A stretch of DNA of 19,723 nt from Bacteroidota bacterium. Lineage in GTDB: Bacteria; Bacteroidota; Ignavibacteria; SZUA-365. This document shows, in pieces, positions 5,660 to 13,020 of the stretch. The position numbers and the translations under genes are program-made. The notes under the pieces were generated by a model. It was not told the origin of the DNA and did no database searches. It was given only the letters and a program-made list of their open reading frames with translations. How positions within the stretch are numbered: position 1 is the first letter of the stretch; every line of letters begins with the position of its first letter. The stretch lies in contig JAGTUZ010000057.1 of NCBI GenBank assembly GCA_018224415.1, forward strand, positions 1 through 19,723, written 5' to 3'.

Positions 5660-7549
5660 TCAGGGCGCCGGGTCGGCAGAACGACGCATGGCGCGAAGCC
5701 GTTCGAGATCTTGCTGGATCGCTTCGCGCTCGCGCGTTTGGCTTTCGAGCCGGAGATACGCTTCGAACTGCTGTTCTGCCTCATCGTAGCGCCCGGCCTG
5801 CATGAGCAGCAATCCGAGATTGCGCCGCGCGCCGGCGAGCCGGGGATCGTGTTCCACCGCCTTTTTCCAATAGCCGTAGGCGTACTGCGGACTCCCCGTC
5901 TGCATGCGGAGATTGCCGAAATTGAACCATGCCAGCGCGTAGGTTGAATCGCTGCGGATGGCCTGCCGGTACAACGCGGCCGCCTCTTCCGGGCGTTGCT
6001 GCGCCGCGAGGGCGTTTCCGAGATTCACCAGCCCGTCGACGGTTTCCTGCTCCTCGAGCGAACGCCGGAACCACTGTTCGGCTTCGTCATACGATGCGCG
6101 ATTGAAGGCCGATTGTCCCAGCTTGAGATGCTCCTGCTCGAACCCCTGCCGCACGTCCGGCTGCACAAGAAGAACAACCACCGCGACGGCCATGCCCGCA
6201 AACGCGGCCATGTGCCGGACCACCGGTTGTCCCGCCCGGATGACGGCGGTCATGGTCACAACAGCATGCGCCGCATAGAGGATCAGCAGCGGCATGATGG
6301 GGAGACGGAGACGACCGCTCACAAAAAACACGACGGTGGAGAGGACAAAAACGAGCAGAAACAACTGGAGCGGCCAGTCGCCCCGGTGTTCACGCATAGC
6401 GAGTCCGATCCCCGCGGCGGCGAGGACAAGGATGAGGGAAAACGATACAGCGGGAATGCCGATGATGGCACCGAACTGGGTTGTGTAGAAACGCAAACTC
6501 AAACCCAGTTGGTCGATTTCTCCGGGATGGAAAAACAGCAGCAGCTTTCGAAGCAGCAGTCCGGCGGCCTCCCCCGGATGTTTGCCCATCCAGTACAGGG
6601 CCCGGTCCCGCCAGTACGCCGAAATCTCGGCCGCGTTCAGATCCTTCCCTGTCTGCTTTTCGACCCAATGATGTCCGTTGGGATCGTTTGCAAGATCGAC
6701 CCGTTCAGGCATGCTGTACAGTCCTGTCGCCGTCGCGTTGTTTCCCGCGTAGAGGTTGAATCCAAACGAGGATGTCACCGGCATGAACACACCACCGGTG
6801 CTTGCGTTATGCAGGGCGGTGGGCAGCAGCGTGAGCAGTGCGGCCGCCGCGTAGGCAGCGATCCGTGACGGCGCGGGACGATGTTCACCCCGCAGAAACA
6901 GCCAGACAACCACGAGCGCGGGAAGGAAGAGCACCGTCGTGGCGCGTGTCACCACGGCAAGTCCGAGCAGGACACCGGCGAACACCCAATCCCATATCCT
7001 TCCCTTTCGGAACGCCTGCAGAAGCGCAAGGAGATGCGCGGTAAGCAGCAGCGTCAGCAACGATTCGGTCAGCAGCAGTCCGTCATAATAGATCAGCGGA
7101 GCGTACGCGGCGACCACTGCCGCTGCGGCGAGTCCTGCGCCCCGGCTGAATGTCTGCGCTCCGATACGAAAAACCAGCCAGGCTGTCATGGCGCCGGCCA
7201 GCGCCTGCAGTATTCGCACCCACAGCTCCGGATTCCCCGTGAGTCCTGCGACGCCTGCAACGACATACGGATACAGCGGAGACATGAAATACACCGTGTC
7301 GATACCGCCTGCGGCGATGTCTGCGGCCAGTTGCATGTACAGCCGGGAATCCGAAAAATGTTCGAGCCAGAAGGGAGTGTCTGCGAGGGAGGAGAGGAAA
7401 AGCAGGCGGAGCAAAAACGCCAGTACGGCCACGGCAATCGCGGCAGTTTCCCAGTGTCCGAAGACGGCACCGTTCATCGAGGACGAAGAGGACGGCCGAT
7501 CCGCCGCTCCCTTGCCTCTCTTCCGCGTTGCGGATGCGTTCGGTTTCAT
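5660..7549 (-). CDS. GT-C-fold membrane glycosyltransferase (ArnT/PMT-like) with C-terminal TPR domain
   Basis: A 629-residue fusion-type protein. After a basic, Ser-rich N-terminus, residues about 33-455 contain roughly ten or more membrane helices. The first periplasmic loop HFSDSRLYMQLA (64-75) carries the acidic residue (Asp67) expected of the catalytic Asp in GT-39/GT-83 (dolichyl-phosphate-mannose or ArnT-like) enzymes, and MSPLYPYVVA follows. These enzymes transfer a sugar from a polyprenyl-phosphate donor to lipid or protein on the outer face of the inner membrane. Residues about 470-610 form about four TPR repeats (for example ALAWFNFGNLRMQTGSPQYA and GRYDEAEQQFEAYLRLE), a protein-binding scaffold probably in the periplasm. 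The ATG at 7547-7549 is 10 bp after the upstream T9SS cargo gene, suggesting co-transcription. Substrate unknown; modification of secreted proteins or of the cell surface is possible. Confidence 0.8.
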   Translation of the reverse strand: MKPNASATRKRGKGAADRPSSSSSMNGAVFGHWETAAIAVAVLAFLLRLLFLSSLADTPFWLEHFSDSRLYMQLAADIAAGGIDTVYFMSPLYPYVVAGVAGLTGNPELWVRILQALAGAMTAWLVFRIGAQTFSRGAGLAAAAVVAAYAPLIYYDGLLLTESLLTLLLTAHLLALLQAFRKGRIWDWVFAGVLLGLAVVTRATTVLFLPALVVVWLFLRGEHRPAPSRIAAYAAAALLTLLPTALHNASTGGVFMPVTSSFGFNLYAGNNATATGLYSMPERVDLANDPNGHHWVEKQTGKDLNAAEISAYWRDRALYWMGKHPGEAAGLLLRKLLLFFHPGEIDQLGLSLRFYTTQFGAIIGIPAVSFSLILVLAAAGIGLAMREHRGDWPLQLFLLVFVLSTVVFFVSGRLRLPIMPLLILYAAHAVVTMTAVIRAGQPVVRHMAAFAGMAVAVVVLLVQPDVRQGFEQEHLKLGQSAFNRASYDEAEQWFRRSLEEQETVDGLVNLGNALAAQQRPEEAAALYRQAIRSDSTYALAWFNFGNLRMQTGSPQYAYGYWKKAVEHDPRLAGARRNLGLLLMQAGRYDEAEQQFEAYLRLESQTREREAIQQDLERLRAMRRSADPAP

Positions 7550-7559
7550 CCCTTTCGCG

Positions 7560-8795
7560 TCATTCCGTAACAGTGAAACGACGCGTCAGTGCCTGTCCGT
7601 CGGAAGTGAGACGACAGAAATACACGCCGCTGCGGAGTCCCGCGGCGGATAGGTGCATCGCATGCCGTCCGGCAGGATAGCTGTCGTCGGCTACCAGGGC
7701 GACGGACCGTCCGAGGGCATCAAAGACTTCGAGTCTGGCGTGACGTTCCGCCGGCAGACTGAACGCCAGCGAGACGGAAGCCGCGGAGGACGACACAGGA
7801 TTGGGATATGGCTGGTCCAATGCGTATATGAGCGTGCGGGACACGGCAATTTCGACTTCCGGGGAGAGGTCCGTACGTCCATCGTAATCGATCTGGCGCA
7901 GGCGGTACCGCACCACACCCCGCGCATCCGCGACGCTGGCGGGATCCGGATCGATGAAGGAATAGCTGCGCGCTTCGGTGGTTGTCCCGTGGCCCTGGAC
8001 GAAGCCAATGCGCTGCCAGACGCTCACGGTGCCGATGTCGGAACTGCCGGCGAGTCGTTCGATGATGAAGCCATTGTTGTTCTCTTCTGTGGCTGTGTGC
8101 CATTCGAGAAGCGCGACGCCGTCGATATATCGAGCGGTGAACGCGGTCAGTTCCACCGGGTAGCCATACGGCCAGCATGCGTGGACCTTCGCCTTGAACT
8201 CAACCGAGTCCGTCGTGCCCAACTGCAGCTGCGTGCGCATGAAATCCGTGGCAAGCGTGGTTGTGCTGTTTTGATTGATGATCAACGATCGCTGCGGCTT
8301 CGCGGCTGGTTTTGTCATGAGCATGCGGGCCACATCACCGTTCGGTCCTTTCACGCGCCAGGCGAGATAGAAATCACCGGCGGGATCCACCCAGGCGAGA
8401 GGTTCCTGGTACTTGAATTCCACGATGTACATCGCATCCACCACGAGCCCCTGAATATTGGGTGGGATGAGCACGGTCAGTTGATCAAGGATGAAGTAGG
8501 TTGGGAGCTGGTCTGCGAGTACACGTACTTCGAGCGTGTCATAGGCCGCACCACTGGTGCTGGCGCGGTCGACACCCATGCCGATATAGGCAGTATCGAT
8601 CGTTGCGACCCAGTCAGCCGTCAATTTCACCGCGAACCATGGCGTCGGAACGGCATGGGTGTACACGACCTGCTGACCACCGGTGTTGTAATGGACCACG
8701 GGGTCGCAGGGCGGGTTCGGGAGAAGCACCTGGGCCCGGATGGAACCGGTGAGCAGGAAAAGAAGCAGGAACACGGAGAATGAGCGAATCGTCAT
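7560..8795 (-). CDS. Secreted protein with type IX secretion C-terminal sorting domain (411 aa)
   Basis: A Sec signal peptide is clear: MTIRSFSVFLLLFLLTGSIR followed by AQ and a likely cleavage before VLLPN. The middle has no enzyme motif I recognise. A beta-rich FN3-like block, from ELTAFTARYIDGVALLEW through YRLRQIDYDG (about residues 225-310), is the type often found just before T9SS sorting domains. The last 86 residues (about 326-411) form the type-A sorting domain: LDQPYPNP, LEVFDALGRSV, then LRSGVYFCRLTSDG and the basic/hydrophobic end. Such proteins cross the outer membrane by T9SS and are released or anchored to the surface. Start: the ORF continues 49 codons upstream, but only the ATG at 8793-8795 gives a signal peptide, with a modest GGAAG site. 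The ligand or role is unknown. Confidence 0.85.
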   Translation of the reverse strand: MTIRSFSVFLLLFLLTGSIRAQVLLPNPPCDPVVHYNTGGQQVVYTHAVPTPWFAVKLTADWVATIDTAYIGMGVDRASTSGAAYDTLEVRVLADQLPTYFILDQLTVLIPPNIQGLVVDAMYIVEFKYQEPLAWVDPAGDFYLAWRVKGPNGDVARMLMTKPAAKPQRSLIINQNSTTTLATDFMRTQLQLGTTDSVEFKAKVHACWPYGYPVELTAFTARYIDGVALLEWHTATEENNNGFIIERLAGSSDIGTVSVWQRIGFVQGHGTTTEARSYSFIDPDPASVADARGVVRYRLRQIDYDGRTDLSPEVEIAVSRTLIYALDQPYPNPVSSSAASVSLAFSLPAERHARLEVFDALGRSVALVADDSYPAGRHAMHLSAAGLRSGVYFCRLTSDGQALTRRFTVTE

Positions 8796-9002
8796 GGGTC
8801 TTCCAAACGGTATATGGAACAACAATGAAACATACGGATAATGCGGTAAACTTGCCATGCCATCACAGACGCCCCAGCAGACATCGGCGGGCAGTTTGTC
8901 AATTTCGATACCCGAAGGTATACAACGAACGTGCCCCTTCACCGAGGTGAAGGGGCACGTTCTAACGGTTGGTCCGTCGAAGGGACCGGGGAATCCTCCG
9001 GT
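8796..9002. other. Intergenic region between two T9SS cargo genes
   Basis: It holds the strong hairpin described at 8927-8962 and otherwise no gene. A perfect minus-strand TTGACA lies at 8897-8902 but has no matching -10 box at 16-18 bp. A TATGTTTC nearer the downstream gene lacks a good upstream box. Whether the 411-aa gene has its own promoter is unclear. Confidence 0.5.
8927..8962 (-). terminator. Perfect 17-bp hairpin after the large T9SS cargo gene
   Basis: GAACGTGCCCCTTCACC (8927-8943) and its exact reverse complement (8946-8962) are separated by GA. The structure lies 41 bp after the minus-strand stop at 9003. The following minus-strand RNA is GUUGUAU, a poor U-tract, so it may be an inefficient terminator or an mRNA-stabilising 3' structure giving the large gene more transcript than those downstream. 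Confidence 0.6.
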
Positions 9003-12000
9003 TTACTTCGAGAGCAGCATCTTCTTCGTGCTCGAGAAGGCAGCCGCACCACTGGTGGGCACCGCATCGAGACGGTAGAAGTAGCTACCGGACGGCATGT
9101 CGATACCGTTTGCATCCATACCCTTCCAGGTGACGGAATAGGTACCCGCATCCTGCCCACTGTTGACGAGAGTCGCAACCTCGCGGCCAAGCACATCGAT
9201 GATGCGCAGGGTCACGACGCTGGATTCGTTCAGCGTGTAGGAAATCACGGTCGAGGGATTGAACGGGTTCGGATAGTTCTGCTCGAGAACGAAGGCGGTC
9301 GGAGTCGCGTCGTCCACGGTGACGCCACCCGGCTTGCGGATGCTCGGCATGGTGTAGACGATACCCAGAGAGCCGCTCTTTTCGTTGATGTAGCGGATCT
9401 CGCCGTACTTGCTGCCCGTGGCGGCCGGAATCACGCTCTTGAATGCGGACTCGGCACTGCCCTTGCGCAGCGAAGTAGTCGGTGTTTCGACCTTCATGTC
9501 GGAAGACAGATACGTGAGGATCTCTTCCTTCGAGGTGAACTCCGGAATCTGCACGACACTGGTCGGCGCATCCTCGACCACGGCAGTCGGATCGACGGCG
9601 ATATTCGCCGCGAGGTCGACGTTGTCGTAGTTGACAGGACGCGTGCGCTCGATGCCGTACAGGGCGTCGATCTTCTGGATCAGGCGACCGGGTTTGTCAT
9701 TGCGATCGTAGACGAACGCAATATCGTTTCCGGCGGCGACCGCGGAGCCAAGCACATCGGCATTGACATCACCCAGCACATAGATCGTGCTGTTCTTGAC
9801 ATTGCCAAGTCCTTCGGTGTCCATGTTCACCAGCGTCGGGCTGGTGCCACGGCCGCTGATGGTCTCGATGAGCTCACTGAGGATCTTGCTGTCGACGTCG
9901 GGATCGAAGGCGATCACCGGCTGGGCCATAACCATCAGTTCGTACACGATCATATCGTTGACCGGGTTCTGATCATCCGGATTGCGGGTGAAGTACGCCT
10001 TGACCGTGTAGAAGCCGCCAGTGGCGGGCGTCCACGGGTCCATGTTGATCGACATCGTCTGGTAGCCGTTGATGCCGCCAGTGTTCGCCACGTTCACCAT
10101 GTCGCTGTACAGCAGGTTGTTGCCACCGTCATACACGGCGAGGTAGATGTTGAAGTCCTTGGCCATACCGTTCTGCGTCGAGGCGGCCGTCACGTTCACG
10201 GACGGGGTGACCGGCTGTCCGACTGCGATCGCTTCGTCGACCGTGGTCTGACTCGACCAGCGCACGTAGTTCACCGCGAAGTCGTTCAGGTTCGTCATGT
10301 TCACGCGGAACGGGAACGTGAAGTTGGAGAACGTCGGGCCCGTGGTGGCGCCCCAGGCGGTGTTCGGCGGATTCGCTGTGTTGGTGCTGAGATAGCTCAT
10401 GCGAGTGCCGAGAGTGGCGAACGGACCGAGCGGACCGAAGACATCGCCGAAGAGGTAATCCTCATAGCGGTCTTTGAGCGCGGGAATCGCACCGTACGTA
10501 TAGGGGTAGAGGAGCATGTTCTGGCCCTGAAGGTCGGCGTTGTCGAGGGCAACAACGTAGGTGCCCGGAGCGAGGCTCACCGATCCGCCGGCAGCGATGT
10601 CGGCGTCACCGTTGGCATCGATCGGGTAAATCGGGAAGGTGCGCCAGTTACCTTCGATGAATTCGTTGGCCGTCACATAGGGCGAACGGGCGACAACAGT
10701 GTTCGGGGCTCCGGTGTAGCCGTTTGCGACGGACCAGACGGTCACGCGCATGCGGGCCTTCGGATAGTCCGGAGTAGCAGGATCAAAGCGGTAGTCGACG
10801 CTGGCGACCTGCGTGGTCGGGAACTTGAACAGTGTGAACGAATTCGCCACGGCAAGGCCGGGGCCGACGTTGACCGAGGCAACGATGCCATTGTTCTGCG
10901 GATCGACAAACTGATTCCACGCAACGATCTGCTCGCCGAAATACGACATCGAGATCGGATTGACGTTGATCTCGGCGGACTCGAATTGGTTGTCCGTCAG
11001 ATCGTCGTCGTAACGCGGCTGGATCAGGTTGATACGAAGGTTGTAGTCACCATTCGGGACGATGAGCACGTCGGCGTTGACCAGCGCACCGGCGACCAGC
11101 GGATCACTGTCCAGCGAGCCCGGGTAGGCGTACGGACCATGATAATGCGTGGCCGAGGGAGGCGCGTAGTTGTTCTGGTCGACAGCCATGATGCGCTCGG
11201 TGCCCGTCGCATCCTTCGGGTAGTACTTGCCGGTGGCCCAGAACACGAGGATGGGATCCTGGTCCTTGGCGTTCTCCTTGTAAGGAGGAATCACACCGAC
11301 GACATCGGAGAGGTAACCAAGCGGGGCGCCGGTGATGGTACCCGGAACGGGGATGCCCATGAGCGGTCCGACGAGGCCCTGATGACGAACGGGATCGGAA
11401 ATCTCGCCACCACCAACGATGTACTCGATCTGAAGATAAGTCACACGGATATGGCCGTAGGCTTGCTGGTTGTCACCGAAGCCGTCGTACACGGAGACGT
11501 AGTAGAGACCGTCAACGGGAAGGCCGTTGAGCGTGCTCATCAGCTGCTCGCCTCGGTAGTTGCCGGAGAATCCGCCATTCGGACCCGCAGGCAGACCGCT
11601 GGCGATCTGCTCGATCGCGAAGTCGTCGAAGGTCACACGATCGTAACCGTAGTCGTCGACACCGAGCTGCGGTGAGAGGCAGGCTGCGAGACGCACGCCG
11701 CCGTAAATACTGCTGGCGCCACCCTGCAGCGAATTGACCGTTCCGTTGCCGGTCGGCCAGCCGGAGGCGACCTTCGCCTGGTAACCGGGATCACCAACGC
11801 CAGGGGGCGGAGGCAGCGGAAGATTGCCGGGCGCGTCGGGGACGCGTCCGAAATACACCGCGATGTCTTCGGTCAGACCAGTGAGGAAGGGGCTGCCAGG
11901 AGCGTAGTTGGTCTCGACGGTGATCGTGACACGGAAGCGGCCAGCGGGATAGCCGTTTGCTGCCTGTCCGATGAGCGCGCCGGGGTGACCGGAAATGATC

Positions 12001-12740
12001 ACAGGGAACGCGTCGCCGCTGACGCCGAGAACGACACTCGGATCAGAAGGAGCAGGGTTGCACAGCAGGCCGCCGAACTGTTCGTTCGGAACCTGTGCGC
12101 GGTTCGGGTCGGTGAAGGTGGCCGTCACTCCGTTGATCTGGCCGCGAATGGCCGAACCACCGTTGAACTGCACGTTGACCGGCGGCGAGAACGGCTGCAC
12201 CGGCTCGACGATCTGGCGGTTGAACATCAGCACCCACTCTTCGAGGAAACCGTCCTGCGGAGGATGGTTGGCGGGCGCTGAACGCTCGTCCTGGATCTTG
12301 ATCTGCCACCAGCCAGCGGACATGACGCCGTTGAGCGTGGTAAGAGACGTAGCGGGATCAATCGGACGATCGTTGGGCTGCGCGCCGAGAGCGTTTGCGT
12401 TCTGGCGGAACAGCAACATCGAACGCTCGCTGCCCAGCGAACCGAACAGCGGATTCGCGGCGACGTTGCCACTCTCCGCCTTCAGCAGGACCTGATGGCC
12501 GTACGGCGAGGTCAGCGTGATGCGCAGTGAAGAATACATGACAGTCTTGGCATACAATCCAATACGGACATCGGCAACGGGCACGTTCACGGGAACGTAG
12601 ATCGCGTCGATGACCGTCTGGGCGCTCTGGATGCGGATGTGCGGTTTGCTCGAGTACTTATAGTTCCCGTTCGCAAACCCCACCTGCGTGAGCAGTATGC
12701 CTAGAAGAAATACTGCAGAAAGAAGAGTCAACTTCCTCAT
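9003..12740 (-). CDS. Large secreted T9SS cargo with N-terminal proprotein-convertase P-like domain (1245 aa)
   Basis: The signal peptide MRKLTLLSAVFLLGILLTQV is followed by GFA-NG (cleavage near residue 23). Residues about 45-195 resemble a P/homo-B beta-sandwich: LRITLTSPYGHQVLL, GWWQIKIQDERS and GFLEEWVLMFN match its 'L.SP.Gt...L', 'G.W.L.v.D' and 'G.l..W.L.f' pattern. No Ser or Cys protease domain is attached. A CARDB-like block (VTPSVNVTAASTQNG to FTRNPDDQNPVNDMIVYELM) lies before the C-terminal third. Residues 1150-1245 are a textbook type-A sorting domain (FVLEQNYPNPFNPSTVISYT, LRIIDVLGREVATLV, GSYFYRL, KKMLLSK). ATG 12738-12740 is chosen for the signal peptide and a perfect AGGAGGT site 5 nt upstream. 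Strong expression signals and the beta-rich make-up suggest an abundant surface or extracellular structural/adhesive protein. The function is not established. Confidence 0.85.
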   Translation of the reverse strand: MRKLTLLSAVFLLGILLTQVGFANGNYKYSSKPHIRIQSAQTVIDAIYVPVNVPVADVRIGLYAKTVMYSSLRITLTSPYGHQVLLKAESGNVAANPLFGSLGSERSMLLFRQNANALGAQPNDRPIDPATSLTTLNGVMSAGWWQIKIQDERSAPANHPPQDGFLEEWVLMFNRQIVEPVQPFSPPVNVQFNGGSAIRGQINGVTATFTDPNRAQVPNEQFGGLLCNPAPSDPSVVLGVSGDAFPVIISGHPGALIGQAANGYPAGRFRVTITVETNYAPGSPFLTGLTEDIAVYFGRVPDAPGNLPLPPPPGVGDPGYQAKVASGWPTGNGTVNSLQGGASSIYGGVRLAACLSPQLGVDDYGYDRVTFDDFAIEQIASGLPAGPNGGFSGNYRGEQLMSTLNGLPVDGLYYVSVYDGFGDNQQAYGHIRVTYLQIEYIVGGGEISDPVRHQGLVGPLMGIPVPGTITGAPLGYLSDVVGVIPPYKENAKDQDPILVFWATGKYYPKDATGTERIMAVDQNNYAPPSATHYHGPYAYPGSLDSDPLVAGALVNADVLIVPNGDYNLRINLIQPRYDDDLTDNQFESAEINVNPISMSYFGEQIVAWNQFVDPQNNGIVASVNVGPGLAVANSFTLFKFPTTQVASVDYRFDPATPDYPKARMRVTVWSVANGYTGAPNTVVARSPYVTANEFIEGNWRTFPIYPIDANGDADIAAGGSVSLAPGTYVVALDNADLQGQNMLLYPYTYGAIPALKDRYEDYLFGDVFGPLGPFATLGTRMSYLSTNTANPPNTAWGATTGPTFSNFTFPFRVNMTNLNDFAVNYVRWSSQTTVDEAIAVGQPVTPSVNVTAASTQNGMAKDFNIYLAVYDGGNNLLYSDMVNVANTGGINGYQTMSINMDPWTPATGGFYTVKAYFTRNPDDQNPVNDMIVYELMVMAQPVIAFDPDVDSKILSELIETISGRGTSPTLVNMDTEGLGNVKNSTIYVLGDVNADVLGSAVAAGNDIAFVYDRNDKPGRLIQKIDALYGIERTRPVNYDNVDLAANIAVDPTAVVEDAPTSVVQIPEFTSKEEILTYLSSDMKVETPTTSLRKGSAESAFKSVIPAATGSKYGEIRYINEKSGSLGIVYTMPSIRKPGGVTVDDATPTAFVLEQNYPNPFNPSTVISYTLNESSVVTLRIIDVLGREVATLVNSGQDAGTYSVTWKGMDANGIDMPSGSYFYRLDAVPTSGAAAFSSTKKMLLSK

Positions 12741-12745
12741 GAAAT

Positions 12746-12752
12746 ACCTCCT
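12746..12752 (-). promoter_or_regulatory. Consensus Shine-Dalgarno of the large T9SS cargo gene
   Basis: Minus-strand AGGAGGT lies 5 nt before the ATG at 12740. It fixes the start 56 codons inside the longest ORF. It is the only fully consensus site I saw in the window; most neighbours show weak or no site. Confidence 0.85.
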
Positions 12753-12864
12753 AGCAGTTGGGGAATAATTGAGCAGATATGGTTCATTTCTTTTTTGGAT
12801 GGGGCACGGCAGACAAGTGCGGAACAACTCCGCCCCGAGCACCGGAACATGGGTTCCAGGAATG

Positions 12865-12876
12865 CGATGATCATCG
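12865..12876. repeat. Perfect 12-bp palindrome in the leader of the large T9SS gene
   Basis: CGATGATCATCG is identical to its reverse complement and lies about 125 bp before the start codon, some 45 nt into the predicted transcript. It could be a dimeric regulator site or just a chance palindrome. Confidence 0.4.
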
Positions 12877-12928
12877 GGTTTTTCCGCAACTCTGCTGTGG
12901 AAATTCATGCCAATGAAAGATGAAGAAC

Positions 12929-12957
12929 AAGTTAACCATGGGTGCCACGAATGTCAA
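12929..12957 (-). promoter_or_regulatory. Promoter of the large T9SS cargo gene
   Basis: A minus-strand consensus TTGACA (12952-12957) is followed after exactly 17 bp by TAACTT (12929-12934), and the -10 region continues as TAACTTG, close to the Bacteroidetes TAnnTTTG box. The transcription start should fall near 12922, giving a leader of about 180 nt. Confidence 0.7.
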
Positions 12958-13020
12958 GGTGTTTTTCGAAGCTAAACAGACATGCGGCGTGCCAGCTGCA
13001 CAGCCCGTTTCCACAGATTA

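Larger units (their letters stand above)
12741..13020. other. Regulatory region and long leader upstream of the large T9SS cargo gene
   Basis: No gene is visible. From right to left on the minus strand it contains a TTGACA-17-TAACTT promoter, then about 180 nt of leader. The leader includes a perfect 12-bp palindrome CGATGATCATCG (12865-12876) and short stems with arms GGAAC/GTTCC and GCGGA/TCCGC. The leader ends in the Shine-Dalgarno. I saw no riboswitch consensus that I can name and no clear terminator for the gene ending at 13021. Confidence 0.55.

Noticed and set aside
8897..8902. Perfect TTGACA on the minus strand upstream of the 411-aa T9SS cargo
   Set aside because: No acceptable -10 box occurs 16-18 bp downstream, so I did not call a promoter.
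8931..11675. A 914-codon plus-strand open frame opposite the large T9SS cargo gene
   Set aside because: It is antisense to a gene with a clear signal peptide, Shine-Dalgarno and sorting domain. The translation is rich in Arg, His, Val and Asp with no recognisable domain, as expected from the complement of a GC-biased coding frame.
12741..12908. 56-codon upstream extension of the large T9SS cargo
   Set aside because: It would bury the signal peptide inside the protein. The consensus Shine-Dalgarno is directly before the inner ATG.
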